From contig JBFXAN010000025.1 in NCBI GenBank assembly GCA_050184225.1, forward strand, positions 1 through 54,163: a stretch of 54,163 nt of DNA, given 5' to 3'. The DNA is from JBFXAN01 sp050184225 (GTDB lineage Bacteria; Chloroflexota; Dehalococcoidia; CAUJGQ01). Shown here piece after piece: positions 8,338-17,332 of this stretch. A model generated the notes under the pieces. The model saw only the letters and a list, made by a program, of their open reading frames with translations. It ran no database searches and was not told the DNA's origin. Both the position numbers and the translations under genes were made by a program. The first letter of the stretch is position 1, and every line of letters begins with the position of its first letter.

Positions 8338-8904
8338 CTAGCTCCTGGCTCGGCCCGACTGCCCAGACTCCTTCCGACGCTGCAAGCCGGTGAGCAGGCC
8401 CAGAACGGCGAATGGGACGAGAACCAGGAACAACTCCGGCAGCGGCTCAGGCGAGACGATCCGCGCCGTCAGCAGCAGCAGGAAGCCGAGGACGAGCGCG
8501 GCAACGTAGATCTCCAGCCGTGCCGTCAGCAAGACTGCGGCAACAGGCAGCGCGATCGCAACGAGCACCATTCCCATTACAACCGGCGATGCGTCGAATA
8601 CCCCCGAGTCCCACGCCTGAGCAACCGCGAGCAGTACCATCGGTACGACAATCAGTTTCCACAGCCTCATGTCCATGGCGCCCTCCGTGCGATCGCGCCG
8701 GCGAAGGAGTGCCGGCAACGAGCCGAGCACCTGACCCCACAGCCAGAGGCGCGCCCGCCAGACGCCACGCTCCGGCGCGATCGAGATGTCCGCCTCCTCC
8801 ACAAGGTCGCCGACAAATGGCTCGCGTAGATCGGCTGGAACCGCCGCCGCAAGCAGTCGTTCCGTGAAACCGTCAAGCGCACTCCGCTGCCGTCGCTTGC
8901 TCAT
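8338..8904 (-). CDS. Permease-prefix-like membrane protein
   Basis: 188 residues. The N-terminal 75 residues (FTERLLAAAVPADLREPFVGDL, then a GVWRARLWLWGQVLGSLPALLRRR helix) look like the prefix domain found before FtsX-like permeases in PadR-linked ABC-permease loci. After it come four hydrophobic segments (about 82-100, 107-125, 129-148 and 155-172) and then the end; no FtsX or MacB core follows. It is a short derivative rather than a full transporter. Its ATG overlaps the PadR stop (ATGA). It is probably an inner-membrane protein under PadR control; its function is unknown. Confidence 0.75.
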   Translation of the reverse strand: MSKRRQRSALDGFTERLLAAAVPADLREPFVGDLVEEADISIAPERGVWRARLWLWGQVLGSLPALLRRRDRTEGAMDMRLWKLIVVPMVLLAVAQAWDSGVFDASPVVMGMVLVAIALPVAAVLLTARLEIYVAALVLGFLLLLTARIVSPEPLPELFLVLVPFAVLGLLTGLQRRKESGQSGRARS

Positions 8905-9254
8905 CCGCTGACCTCCGGTGCCGGCGACAACCGTCCAGCGCGTGGCACTCCCGCGCGCATGCGATCGACCGCATCAAGCGCCTGGATCAGTGCGTGTTCT
9001 CCCGGTGGTTCAATCTGAAAGAAACGTCTGGCGCGCCACTGCCGCTCGGCCGCCGGCGAACCGTCATGTGACCTGACATAACCCTTCCGCTCCAGCCGGT
9101 CGAGCGTGATGTAGACCGCGCCGAGCGATGTCGATTGACCCGTGCGCGACTCAATCTCTCGGCGGATCGTCATCCCGTATGCGTTGGTACCGAGCCGAAC
9201 CAGCGCGAGCAGGATCAGTTGCTCGAACACGCCCAGCCGGTCGCTCTTCGTCAT
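8901..9254 (-). CDS. PadR-family transcriptional regulator
   Basis: 117 residues. The PadR winged helix is clear: LGVFEQLILLALVRLG, AYGMTIRREIESRTG, SLGAVYITLDRLERKGYV. It is followed by a short C-terminal helix (EHALIQALDAVDRMRAG), as in class-2 PadR proteins. PadR proteins are repressors released by small ligands or protein signals. ATG 9254 has GAGGCGG upstream; longer in-frame starts would cross the palindrome at 9268-9279. It forms a two-gene operon with the membrane protein at 8338-8904. Confidence 0.88.
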   Translation of the reverse strand: MTKSDRLGVFEQLILLALVRLGTNAYGMTIRREIESRTGQSTSLGAVYITLDRLERKGYVRSHDGSPAAERQWRARRFFQIEPPGEHALIQALDAVDRMRAGVPRAGRLSPAPEVSG

Positions 9255-9267
9255 CGTCCGCCTCAGT

Positions 9268-9279
9268 AATGTATACATT
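9268..9279 (-). promoter_or_regulatory. PadR-type palindromic operator
   Basis: A 12-bp perfect palindrome, AATGTATACATT, lies 14 bp upstream of the PadR start within an AT-rich patch that also contains TATACAAT-like sequence on the minus strand. PadR repressors commonly bind ATGT(N)ACAT-type dyads in their own promoters, so autoregulation is likely. Confidence 0.65.
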
Positions 9280-9351
9280 GTATAAATACACGAGAGCCTG
9301 CCCGCCGTCAATCGGGCGGAATCCGGCGCCATGGTGTCGACGTCCGTCCCC

Positions 9352-9558
9352 TCAGACCATCATCGCGGTGCGATTCACATCGAGCGGATCATCGATCAGC
9401 GCCGCTACGCCTTCGACGAACCGAACCGTATGTGGTAGTCCCGCATGAACCTCGAAGGCCGCTTCATCCGCCGATCGCCACGATAGCATCGTTTCGGCTT
9501 GTTCAACGTTGGACTCCCCGGCCACAATGGGAGTCGGGGCGAACACGTCGAAGCTCAT
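9352..9558 (-). CDS. Possible small protein, unknown
   Basis: 68 residues with no recognised family: starts MSFDVFAPTP, ends NRTAMMV. AGGTCAGA stands directly before the ATG as a plausible Shine-Dalgarno, and the third-position base preference is mildly coding-like. It fills the gap between PadR and DAHP synthase and is divergent from the latter. It could equally be a remnant or chance frame. Confidence 0.35.
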   Translation of the reverse strand: MSFDVFAPTPIVAGESNVEQAETMLSWRSADEAAFEVHAGLPHTVRFVEGVAALIDDPLDVNRTAMMV

Positions 9559-9620
9559 TCTGACCTGCGACCCGGTTGCCCGTCGCTACGACCCAAACTC
9601 CATCGCTGGACTGTGACTAC

Positions 9621-10697
9621 ATGCCTGCAACGCGCGATCTGAACGTTCATGACTTCGCTCCGCTCCCCCCTCCCGCCGAGATTCTCCGGCGCCTGCCGCT
9701 GACCGACGTCGTGGCGCGGCACGTCCTCGCCGCCCGGACGGAAGTCGAGCGCGTCCTCAACGGCGAAGACCAGCGCCTGCTCGTCATCGTCGGGCCGTGC
9801 TCCATCCACGATCCGGCCGCTGCTTTCGAATACGCCGGCCGGCTGCGGACCCTGGCCGATCAGCTGCGCGACGAGATCCTGATCGTGATGCGCGTTTACT
9901 TCGAGAAGCCCCGCACCACCGTCGGCTGGAAGGGTCTCATCTACGACCCCCACCTCAACGGCAGCAATGACCTCGCCACCGGACTCTACCAGGCGCGGGA
10001 GATTTTGCTCCGCGTCAACGAGCTCGGCCTCCCCGCTGCCACCGAGTTCCTCGAACCCTTCGTGCCCCAGTACATCGCCGACCTCGTCGCCTGGGCCGCG
10101 ATCGGCGCCCGCACGACCGAGAGCCAGACCCACCGTCAGATGGCGAGCGGCCTCAGCATGCCCGTCGGCTTCAAGAACGGCACCGGCGGCAGCACCCAGA
10201 TGGCCGTCGATGCCGTTCTCGCCGCCCGCACGCCGCATAGCTTCCTCGGCATCGACTACGACGGCCGCGCCTGCGTCGTCACTACCAGCGGCAACGCGGC
10301 GGGTCACGTCGTCCTCCGCGGCGGCAGCAACGGCGCCAACTACCACGCCGCCGATGTCGCCCGCGTCTGCGCCCAACTCCAGCGCGCCGGCCTCCCCGAA
10401 CGCCTGATCGTCGATTGCAGCCACGCCAACTCCGGCAAGGACCATCGCCGCCAGGCAGTCGTCCTGCATGATCTGTTGTCGCAGCACGAGGCAGGCGACA
10501 CCCGCATCGTCGGCTGCATGCTCGAAAGTCACCTCTTCGAGGGCAATCAGCAGCACACCGATGACCCGGCCGCTCTGCGCTACGGCGTCTCGATCACCGA
10601 CGCCTGCGTCGGCTGGGACGAAACCGCCGCCCTCCTGCACGACACCGCCCGCGCCCTGCAGAGCGACCGCCCGGCAGAGGCAGCCTCAGCTGGGTAA
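9621..10697 (+). CDS. aroG: Class I DAHP synthase (AroG/AroF/AroH type)
   Basis: 358 residues. It catalyses phosphoenolpyruvate plus erythrose 4-phosphate to DAHP, the first step of the shikimate pathway (cytoplasm, metal-dependent). Diagnostic segments are LLVIVGPCSIHDP (metal-binding Cys), MRVYFEKPRTTVGWKGLI, AIGARTTESQTHRQMASGLS, VGFKNGTGG, DCSHANSGKDH (metal His), ESHLFEGNQQ (Glu) and SITDACVGW (Asp). This is the E. coli-like I-alpha branch, which carries an N-terminal feedback-binding extension; that extension is present. ATG 9621 gives an N-terminus of E. coli length; a TTG at 9576 would add 15 residues. Sensitivity to particular aromatic amino acids cannot be read off. It stands alone, not in an aro cluster. 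Confidence 0.93.
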   Translation: MPATRDLNVHDFAPLPPPAEILRRLPLTDVVARHVLAARTEVERVLNGEDQRLLVIVGPCSIHDPAAAFEYAGRLRTLADQLRDEILIVMRVYFEKPRTTVGWKGLIYDPHLNGSNDLATGLYQAREILLRVNELGLPAATEFLEPFVPQYIADLVAWAAIGARTTESQTHRQMASGLSMPVGFKNGTGGSTQMAVDAVLAARTPHSFLGIDYDGRACVVTTSGNAAGHVVLRGGSNGANYHAADVARVCAQLQRAGLPERLIVDCSHANSGKDHRRQAVVLHDLLSQHEAGDTRIVGCMLESHLFEGNQQHTDDPAALRYGVSITDACVGWDETAALLHDTARALQSDRPAEAASAG

Positions 10698-10826
10698 CCG
10701 CCGCCCTCCTCGTCCGCCGCTGTCGGTAGCGCTCGGCGGCCGCGTCCCGCGTCGCACGAGTGCCGGCCGGGACACCCTGGCAGCGTCGTATGCCTGAGAA
10801 GCCCTTCGCCTCTGCCCCTCAGCCGG

Positions 10827-10854
10827 CCCCATCGACGGAGCTTCGCTGATGGGG
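10827..10854 (+). terminator. Possible hairpin between aroG and the CocE-like gene
   Basis: CCCCATC (10827-10833) pairs with GATGGGG (10848-10854), with an inner AGC/GCT step, followed by TAGTTTG. The stem is short with a bulge, so it is only a weak terminator candidate. Confidence 0.35.
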
Positions 10855-10935
10855 TAGTTTGCTATTGAAGTGCTTTGATGTGAACAGTGCGCACAAACTG
10901 CTTCCGCCGGCAGGCTCAGCACAGGAGGATGTCGC

Positions 10936-12693
10936 GTGTCAGAGTTTTGGGACAACCTGATTCCGATTCGCCCCTCGCTGTCGGGCGAGCAACTGGCCGG
11001 TTGGCGGCCGCGCGCCGTCGCGATGCGCGGCCTCGGCTGCCGGATCCTCGCCGATCGGCGCATTCCCGTCGAAGACGGCGTCCGCCTCTCCGCCGATGTC
11101 TACACCCCAAAACGCCCGGGGCGCTATCCCGCCATCGTCCAGTTCGCCGCCTACAGCCGCGAGTTGCACACCGCCGGCGTCCCCACCGGCAGCAACGAGA
11201 TCGGCTCGCCCCCCGTCTTCACCGATCGCGGCTACGTCCAAGTTGTCGTCACCCGCCGCGGCATGGGCCGGTCCGAAGGCGAAGCGGGTATGTTCCTCAA
11301 CCCGCAGGACGTGGACGACCACGAGCGCTGCATCGCCTGGGCGGCACGGCAGCCCTGGTGCGACGGTAACGTCGTCGGCTTCGGCACTTCCTACTACGGG
11401 CTGACCCAGCCACTCGTCGCCGTGCGCCGCCCGCCCGCGCTCAAGGCCTTCTTCTGCAACGAGATCACCACGGATTACTTTGGCAACATCTTCGAGTTCG
11501 GCGGCACGTTCGGCCTGTACTTCGCCGGTGTCTGGATGGGCGCCAACTTCACCGAGACGATGGAACGCCTGCGCGTGCCGCCGATCGCGCGGGCGCTGAT
11601 CAGCCGGGCGATCGACTCTCGCGCCAGGTCGGTCTGGCAACCGCTGATGATGAAGCGCATCGACACGATCTTCAAGCGCTTCATGCGCAACACGCCCGTC
11701 CGCCTGGTGCGGGAGTGGTACGTCAACATGATGATCGACGGCAAGACCCGCGCCCAGAGCGTGATCCCGCCGGGACCACATCGTCAACTGGGCAACATCG
11801 AAATCCCGTTCGTCGTCGTGCAGAACCTCGGCAACTTCAACCTGCATCAGTTCGGCTGCTACGATCTCTTCGAGCACGCCGGCACACCGCCGAACCAGAA
11901 GTGGATGATCCTCAGCCCGCCCCACTACCAGCTCCCCGTCTACGACTGGCAGCTCGAAGCGCTCGCCTTTTTCGACCACATCCTCCGCGGCACACCCAAC
12001 GGCTACGCCGGCCAGCCGCCGGTCCGCTACTGGCTCGACGGCGACGAGCGCTACGCCGGCGCCGCGTCGTTTCCGGCTCCCAATAGCGAACCGCTCCGCT
12101 TCTACCTCGCCTCCGGCGGCGCCGACGCCGCCACCCATCGCTTGACGCCCGAACCGCCGTCGGGAGGTGAGAACACCTGGTCCGCCATCCCCGTCGGCTC
12201 GCCCGTCCTCGGCGGCCTCGACGACGTCACCAATCAGACCCTCGTCTACGAGGCGCACGTCGAAGAGGACATCCACCTCGCCGGCCCAGTCTCGGCCCAT
12301 CTGCGCTTTAGCTGCAACGAGATCGACGCCCGCCTCATCCTCCGCCTGGGTCGCGTCGCCGCCGACGGCAGCTATCACCCCGTCTCCATGGGCACGATCA
12401 GCGCCGCCCGCCGCCGGCCCGACCCCACCCGCGGATCATCCTGTGAGATCGCGATCGACATCGAGCACCCCGAACCGCTCACCCCGGACGAGCCCGTGTC
12501 CCTCACCTTCAGCCTGACCCCCGGTCCAACCCGCCTCCGCGCCGGCGAAACGCTACGGCTCGACGTGGCCAGCCGCACCGACCTGCTCAGGAGCCCAGGT
12601 CAGATCTTTTTCGATATCCCGTCACCCTACTTCTCCCGCAACCGCCTGCACTACGGCCCCGACTCGTACATCGAGCTCCACCGCGTCACCTGA
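10936..12693 (+). CDS. CocE/NonD-family serine hydrolase (X-Pro dipeptidyl-peptidase fold)
   Basis: 585 residues, normal for the family. The N-terminal alpha/beta hydrolase part has RIPVEDGVRLSADVYTP, the RGMGRSEG loop and the nucleophile motif GTSYYG (Ser152). A helical cap region follows (about 190-270). The C-terminal jelly-roll domain, with PPSGGENTW and LRAGETLRLDVASRTD, is PepX_C-like. Relatives cleave esters, cephalosporins or X-Pro peptides; the substrate here is unknown. There is no signal peptide, so it is cytoplasmic. GTG 10936 is supported by AGGAGG seven bases upstream. It stands alone. Confidence 0.85.
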   Translation: MSEFWDNLIPIRPSLSGEQLAGWRPRAVAMRGLGCRILADRRIPVEDGVRLSADVYTPKRPGRYPAIVQFAAYSRELHTAGVPTGSNEIGSPPVFTDRGYVQVVVTRRGMGRSEGEAGMFLNPQDVDDHERCIAWAARQPWCDGNVVGFGTSYYGLTQPLVAVRRPPALKAFFCNEITTDYFGNIFEFGGTFGLYFAGVWMGANFTETMERLRVPPIARALISRAIDSRARSVWQPLMMKRIDTIFKRFMRNTPVRLVREWYVNMMIDGKTRAQSVIPPGPHRQLGNIEIPFVVVQNLGNFNLHQFGCYDLFEHAGTPPNQKWMILSPPHYQLPVYDWQLEALAFFDHILRGTPNGYAGQPPVRYWLDGDERYAGAASFPAPNSEPLRFYLASGGADAATHRLTPEPPSGGENTWSAIPVGSPVLGGLDDVTNQTLVYEAHVEEDIHLAGPVSAHLRFSCNEIDARLILRLGRVAADGSYHPVSMGTISAARRRPDPTRGSSCEIAIDIEHPEPLTPDEPVSLTFSLTPGPTRLRAGETLRLDVASRTDLLRSPGQIFFDIPSPYFSRNRLHYGPDSYIELHRVT

Positions 12694-12783
12694 CTGGGAG
12701 ATTTCACCTGTCCATCCATCGGGGGAGTAGGTGCCCCGAATGATATGATGCAGCCGGGTAGCGCATAGCCTCTGGGGGCCGGC

Positions 12784-15288
12784 ATGGTCGTTGGTCAAGC
12801 GGCGGCCACGTTCGCGAACCTGCCGCGGCCGTTGACCTCGCTGGTGGGTCGTGAAGCCGATGTAGCCGCGGTGCGGGCGCGGCTCTGTGACACAGATGTG
12901 CGCCTGGTGACGCTCACCGGGCCGCCGGGGGTGGGCAAGACCCGACTGGCGATCGAGGTCACCGCTCGGCTGCGCGAATTCTTCGGCGACGGCGTGGTGT
13001 TGGTGGAGTTGGCGCCGCTGCGGCATGCGGCGGGCGTGCTGCCGGCGATCGCGCAGACCCTCGGCATGCATGATGTCGAGGGTATCCCCCCGCTGGAAGC
13101 ATTGCAGGAGCGGCTCGGGCAGCGGCACTTCCTGCTCGTGTTGGACAACTTCGAGCATGTGCTCGAAGCGGCGACGGAGATCGCGTCGCTGCTGGAGTCA
13201 TGCCCGCACCTGTCGGCGCTGGTCACGAGCCGGGCGGCGCTGCGCGTACGAGGCGAACGAGAGTACCCGGTGGCGCCGCTGGCACTGCCGATCGCGGACT
13301 CGCCGGGCTTGTCGAGCGAGCGCGGTGCCGCGGGCGGGCTTCGGTGCCGCTACGCGTCGCCGGCGGTGGATCTATTCGTCCAGCGGGCGGCGGATGCGCG
13401 GCCCGAGTTCAGGTTGACGGACGAAAACGCGGCTTCCATCGCCGAGATCTGCCACCGGTTGGACGGCCTGCCGCTGGCGCTGGAGCTGGCGGCGGCGCGG
13501 GTGCGGGTGCTGTCGGTGGAGACGTTGCGCGCGCGGCTGGCGTCCCGGCTCGCCCTGCTCACCGATGGCGCGCGGGATCTTCCCGAGCGGCAACGTACCC
13601 TGCGTGGTGCGATCACCTGGAGCTACGAACTGCTGACGCCGGCTGAGCAGTCGCTGTTCCGGCGGCTGGCGATCTTTGCCGGCGGCTGCACGCTGGACGC
13701 CGCGACGGCCCTGGGCGATCTGGCCGGCGACCTCGGGATCGATGTGCTGGCGGGCGTCACCTCGCTGCTGGACAAGAGCCTGCTCACGCACGTCGAGGGG
13801 CCGGATGACGAGCCGCGCTTCGGGATGCTGGAGACGGTGCGCGAGTTCGGGCTGGAGACGCTGGCGGCGAGCGGCGAGACAGATGCGCTCTCGCGACGGC
13901 ACGCGACCTACTACGCGGGCGTCGCCGCGGCGGCGAAGGCGGGCTTTGCCACCCCCGACGCGCATACATGGCTGGTGCGGCTCGACGGCGACCTCGCCAA
14001 CCTCCGGGCGGCGCTCGATTGGTGCTTGACGGAGGGCGAGTTCGAGGTCGCGGTGGCCGTGCTCGAACCGCTCCGGGTGTACTGGCAGTCACGTGGATTG
14101 GTGGGTGAGGCGTGGCGCTGGGCGGAACACCTGCTCGAGCAGCCGGAGTCCCGGACGCGACCTGTTGCCTGCGCGCGTCTCCTACGTCTTGCCGGTCAGA
14201 TGGCTCAGATCCAAGGTGACCTGACAACCGCGCGGGCGCGACTGGCGGAAAGCGTGGCGATCTGGCGGGGACTGGACGATCCCGTCCCGCTCGCCGAGAG
14301 CCTGCGAACGCTTGGGTGGGTGCTCACCGAGCACATTGACGAGGCCAAACCGCTTCTCGAAGAGGCGGTGCAGATCTTTCAACAGGTGGGTGACACCAGC
14401 AATCTCGCATTGGCGTACGACAACCTCGCCACTGTCATGCTCCGCTGGGGCAACGAAGCGGCGGCGCTGCACTATGCCCAGGAGAGCGAGCGGCTGTTCC
14501 GGCTGTCAGGCGATGACTTCGCACGGCTACGATCGTGGGGCTCCCTTCCGGAAGTGGCTGAACTGCGCGGCGATTATGCGACCGCCCGCGCGCAGTATGA
14601 GGAGCGGCTGGACGGACTTCGCCGGCTCGGCGACCGCTACGGCGAGCCATACGTCCTGGTCAACCTGGGGATCGTGCGGGCGCGGCAGGGTGATCTCGCA
14701 GAGGCAACCGCGCTGCTCGTCGAAGCGCTCGCGCTGTCGCATCAACTGGGCAGGGTCGTGGCGCTGGTGAACGCCCTGGAAGTGATGGCACTGGTCGCGG
14801 CCACGCGGGGCGATCCTGCGCGGGCAGCGCGAACGTTCGGTGTAGCAGAAGCGATCCGGGAGCGGCGCACGCTCCCGCGGCCGGGTACCCACCAACGGCT
14901 GTACGAGGAGACGGTCGCCGGCATCCGCGTCGCCCTCGGTGAGGCCGCGTTCGCGACGGCGTGGGCCGAGGGACGGGCGCTGTCGCTGGACGAGGCGATC
15001 ACCTACGCCACCGAGATCGCCGTCGATCCCACGACGCAGCCGGTGCGCACCACAGGGAGGGAACCCACCCTGCCGGATGGCCTCAGCGCGCGGGAGGTGG
15101 AGGTGCTCGTGCTGCTGGCAGAGGGCCGCAGCAACCGCGAGATCGCGGAAGCGCTCGTGCTGAGCCCGCGCACGGTCGAGCACCACTTGGCGCGCATCTA
15201 CACCAAGATCAACGCCCGCGGCCGCGCCGCCGCCGCCGCCTATGCCGTTCGCCACAACCTGCCACCAACCCCAGACCCCAAACCCTGA
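12784..15288 (+). CDS. STAND ATPase-TPR-LuxR transcriptional regulator
   Basis: 834 residues. Layout: NB-ARC/AP-ATPase domain (Walker A GPPGVGKT at 46-53, Walker B LLVLDNFE at about 117-124, GLPLALELAAAR sensor helix), a winged-helix region (TLRGAITWSYELL), then TPR-like helical repeats (about 430-680). It ends with a LuxR HTH (LSAREVEVLVLLAEGRSNREIAEAL, written as adjacent pieces). It resembles MalT-like signal-transducing ATPases, in which ligand binding at the repeats triggers ATP-dependent assembly and gene activation. The target is unknown. A TATGAT-like box lies about 40 bp before the ATG. It stands alone, with the cupredoxin gene 260 bp downstream. Confidence 0.88.
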   Translation: MVVGQAAATFANLPRPLTSLVGREADVAAVRARLCDTDVRLVTLTGPPGVGKTRLAIEVTARLREFFGDGVVLVELAPLRHAAGVLPAIAQTLGMHDVEGIPPLEALQERLGQRHFLLVLDNFEHVLEAATEIASLLESCPHLSALVTSRAALRVRGEREYPVAPLALPIADSPGLSSERGAAGGLRCRYASPAVDLFVQRAADARPEFRLTDENAASIAEICHRLDGLPLALELAAARVRVLSVETLRARLASRLALLTDGARDLPERQRTLRGAITWSYELLTPAEQSLFRRLAIFAGGCTLDAATALGDLAGDLGIDVLAGVTSLLDKSLLTHVEGPDDEPRFGMLETVREFGLETLAASGETDALSRRHATYYAGVAAAAKAGFATPDAHTWLVRLDGDLANLRAALDWCLTEGEFEVAVAVLEPLRVYWQSRGLVGEAWRWAEHLLEQPESRTRPVACARLLRLAGQMAQIQGDLTTARARLAESVAIWRGLDDPVPLAESLRTLGWVLTEHIDEAKPLLEEAVQIFQQVGDTSNLALAYDNLATVMLRWGNEAAALHYAQESERLFRLSGDDFARLRSWGSLPEVAELRGDYATARAQYEERLDGLRRLGDRYGEPYVLVNLGIVRARQGDLAEATALLVEALALSHQLGRVVALVNALEVMALVAATRGDPARAARTFGVAEAIRERRTLPRPGTHQRLYEETVAGIRVALGEAAFATAWAEGRALSLDEAITYATEIAVDPTTQPVRTTGREPTLPDGLSAREVEVLVLLAEGRSNREIAEALVLSPRTVEHHLARIYTKINARGRAAAAAYAVRHNLPPTPDPKP

Positions 15289-15547
15289 TCTGCCCACTCC
15301 GCCCGCCGTCCGCCCATTCTGCGGGGTCTCGATGCCCGCACCCGCACTCCCTCGTTAGGTAATTCCCCCTATTCCTCATCGTCTCCGCCCAATGGGGTAG
15401 TCCAACCGATTCCAGGTCGCCGCCGCGAGGGCATGCTCTGTGTGGCCGAGGGCCTGGCGGACCCGGCGCACCGTCGGACCACGCGGACCCTCGGCCGGCA
15501 ACATGCCGCTGAGCAGCGTGGCTCTGAGCCAGAGAAGGGGGTAGACC

Positions 15548-16123
15548 ATGTTTCGCAGCAAAGGTGTAACTGTGGCGGCGCTCGTCGTCGCCGTTGGCGT
15601 CGCGGCATTCATCGCGACTTGGGGTCTGACCGGAGGGCCGTCGCCCCAGGGTGCCGATGCTGCCGGTGCTGCACGCGCCGACGATAGCGCCCAGCCGATC
15701 ACGATCACGGCGGTCGATTATGCCTTCGAAGGCGTGCCCGAGCGCGTGGCCGCCGGCACGGCCTTCACCCTGGTCAATGCCTCGGAGGTCGAAGTACACG
15801 AACTGGTTGCCCTTCGGATCGACGACGATGAGACGCGCTCGGTCGAGGAACTGCTTCAGTTGCCGGAAGACGAGCCGGCGGGCGTGGCAGAGATGCCGGC
15901 AATGGTGCTGATCGCGCCGCCTGCCTCGGAAGGCTTCGCCGTCGTGGAGGACGGCACCTTCCGGGAGCCGGGACGCTATTTGCTCGCCTGCGCGATCCCG
16001 ACCGGCGCGGACCCGGAGGCATACCTCGCTGCGGCGGCCGAAGCCACCGACGTCCCGCCCCAGGTCGAGGGCGGCCCGCCGCACTTCGTCCTCGGCATGT
16101 TCGCGCAGGTCATCGTCGAGTGA
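15548..16123 (+). CDS. Exported cupredoxin-like protein
   Basis: 191 residues. A signal or anchor helix occupies about 7-27, then an Ala-rich linker. A single beta-sandwich domain begins ITITAVDYAFEGVPERVAAGTAF. The candidate type 1 copper ligands are in the cupredoxin order: His in VEVHELV, Cys in YLLACAIPTG, His in GGPPHFVL and Met in LGMFAQV. A roughly 30-residue insertion separates Cys from His, longer than in plastocyanin-like domains. It probably carries out electron transfer or copper handling at the outer face. The ATG is preceded by GAAGGGGGTAG. A small gene and a membrane protein follow on the same strand, perhaps as one transcript. Confidence 0.75.
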   Translation: MFRSKGVTVAALVVAVGVAAFIATWGLTGGPSPQGADAAGAARADDSAQPITITAVDYAFEGVPERVAAGTAFTLVNASEVEVHELVALRIDDDETRSVEELLQLPEDEPAGVAEMPAMVLIAPPASEGFAVVEDGTFREPGRYLLACAIPTGADPEAYLAAAAEATDVPPQVEGGPPHFVLGMFAQVIVE

Positions 16124-16191
16124 GATCGCGGGGTGAACCGCCGCCCCTGGCGATCCGGCCGACATCGATCATCAGACGAAGGAGCACAGCC

Positions 16192-16497
16192 ATGGCAAAC
16201 CAACAGGACATGATCATCCGAGACGACAACGGCATCTTCTACCTGATCCCCGGCGATGTTGTCGAGCAGTACCGCGTGCCAGAGGAACAACAGGCCGAGC
16301 TAGAAGCGGCGCTCGCAGACGACGAAGTTTCCGGTTACTTCTTCTCATTTGGCCCGAACGCCGGATCGGTCAACCAAAACAACACGCTGCCCGCCAACAA
16401 CCAGTCCATCGGTACCCCCTCCAACCTGGTCCAGCACCACATCTACAGCACGGGCGCCCGCCTACCGAGCGACATCGCGAACAGGTTCAGGGGTTGA
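16192..16497 (+). CDS. Small hydrophilic protein, unknown
   Basis: 101 residues. The acidic N-terminal half (IRDDNGIFYLIPGDVVEQYR, then PEEQQAELEAAL) could act as a leader or binding helix. The second half is Asn/Gly/Ser-rich (NAGSVNQNNTLPANNQSIG) and ends DIANRFRG. There is no signal peptide. GGAGCACAGCC before ATG 16192 is a good Shine-Dalgarno. The acidic-leader/low-complexity-core shape recalls RiPP precursors, but no maturation enzyme is nearby, so no function is assigned. Confidence 0.65.
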   Translation: MANQQDMIIRDDNGIFYLIPGDVVEQYRVPEEQQAELEAALADDEVSGYFFSFGPNAGSVNQNNTLPANNQSIGTPSNLVQHHIYSTGARLPSDIANRFRG

Positions 16498-16602
16498 GCG
16501 TGCCGGTCGACGAACACGACGCAACACCAGGCCGTGGTGCTTCGCACGTCGCTGAAGGCATGCCACCGAACGCACGGTTGCACAGGACTGGAGGACACTC
16601 TG

Positions 16603-17265
16603 ATGAATCGTGATACGCGGACTACGCTGACACCGTTCGCCGCCCGTGTCTATGGCGTGGCGACGATCCTCGCCCCACTGCTCCTGCTGGCGAGCACGGT
16701 CGCCTATATCACCGCGGGCGAGGGCATCAACGAAGGCGTCCTCGGCGGCACGATCGGCGTCTGGAGCGCATTCGCGATGACCATCGCCTTTGTGGGCATC
16801 CTCCGCCTACTCGAGCCGCGCGCCCCGCGCGCCGCCGTCACTCTCACGGTGATTGCCCTGATTGGCTGGGCAGCGGGGATCGCCTTCAACATCGAGGCAA
16901 TCTATGTCGCTCTCATCCCGGAGCTAACGGTTGAGCGGCTCAACGATGCCATGACCGGGGGAGACGCCATCGCCTGGCTTGCGTTCCTGCCATGGGGCTG
17001 GTTCGCCCCGCTCACCTTCGTGCTCAGCGGGATCTTCCTGTGGCGTACCCACACCGTCGCCCCGTGGACCGGCATCCTGCTCATCATCGGCGGCGTCCTG
17101 TTCGTGACGGCGCGCCCGGCCCGGATCGACGTGCTCGCCGTGACCGGCGACATCGTGTTGGTCCTGGCGCTCGCCCCGATCGGCTGGTCCATGTTCGTCG
17201 GTCGGCGCCTGGCTGGTTCTGCCGCTATGGCTACCGCGACCGCCGCACCCGAACCGCTCCACTGA
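16603..17265 (+). CDS. Six-helix membrane protein (DUF4386-like)
   Basis: 220 residues. Six hydrophobic segments are visible, at roughly 15-37, 45-65, 75-98, 118-140, 147-165 and 172-192. There is no transport motif. The general pattern (N-terminal RVYGVATILAPLLLLAS, central WLAFLPWGWFAPL) resembles small bacterial integral membrane proteins of the DUF4386 kind, but the match is loose. ATG 16603 is chosen because GGAGGACACTC lies just upstream. It is possibly co-transcribed with the two genes before it (105-bp gap). Confidence 0.7.
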   Translation: MNRDTRTTLTPFAARVYGVATILAPLLLLASTVAYITAGEGINEGVLGGTIGVWSAFAMTIAFVGILRLLEPRAPRAAVTLTVIALIGWAAGIAFNIEAIYVALIPELTVERLNDAMTGGDAIAWLAFLPWGWFAPLTFVLSGIFLWRTHTVAPWTGILLIIGGVLFVTARPARIDVLAVTGDIVLVLALAPIGWSMFVGRRLAGSAAMATATAAPEPLH

Positions 17266-17332
17266 GGTGGCGTCCGGCTGCCCGGGCCAACGTCACGCCC
17301 CTGAGCGCCCATTGTCCCCGACTCCTGCCGAG

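Noticed and set aside
10939..12378. 479-residue minus-strand ORF opposite the CocE-like hydrolase
   Set aside because: Shadow of a gene with clear family motifs; its translation shows no domain.
15209..16165. 318-residue minus-strand ORF opposite the cupredoxin-like gene
   Set aside because: Antisense to a gene with signal peptide and copper-ligand pattern; no start signal.
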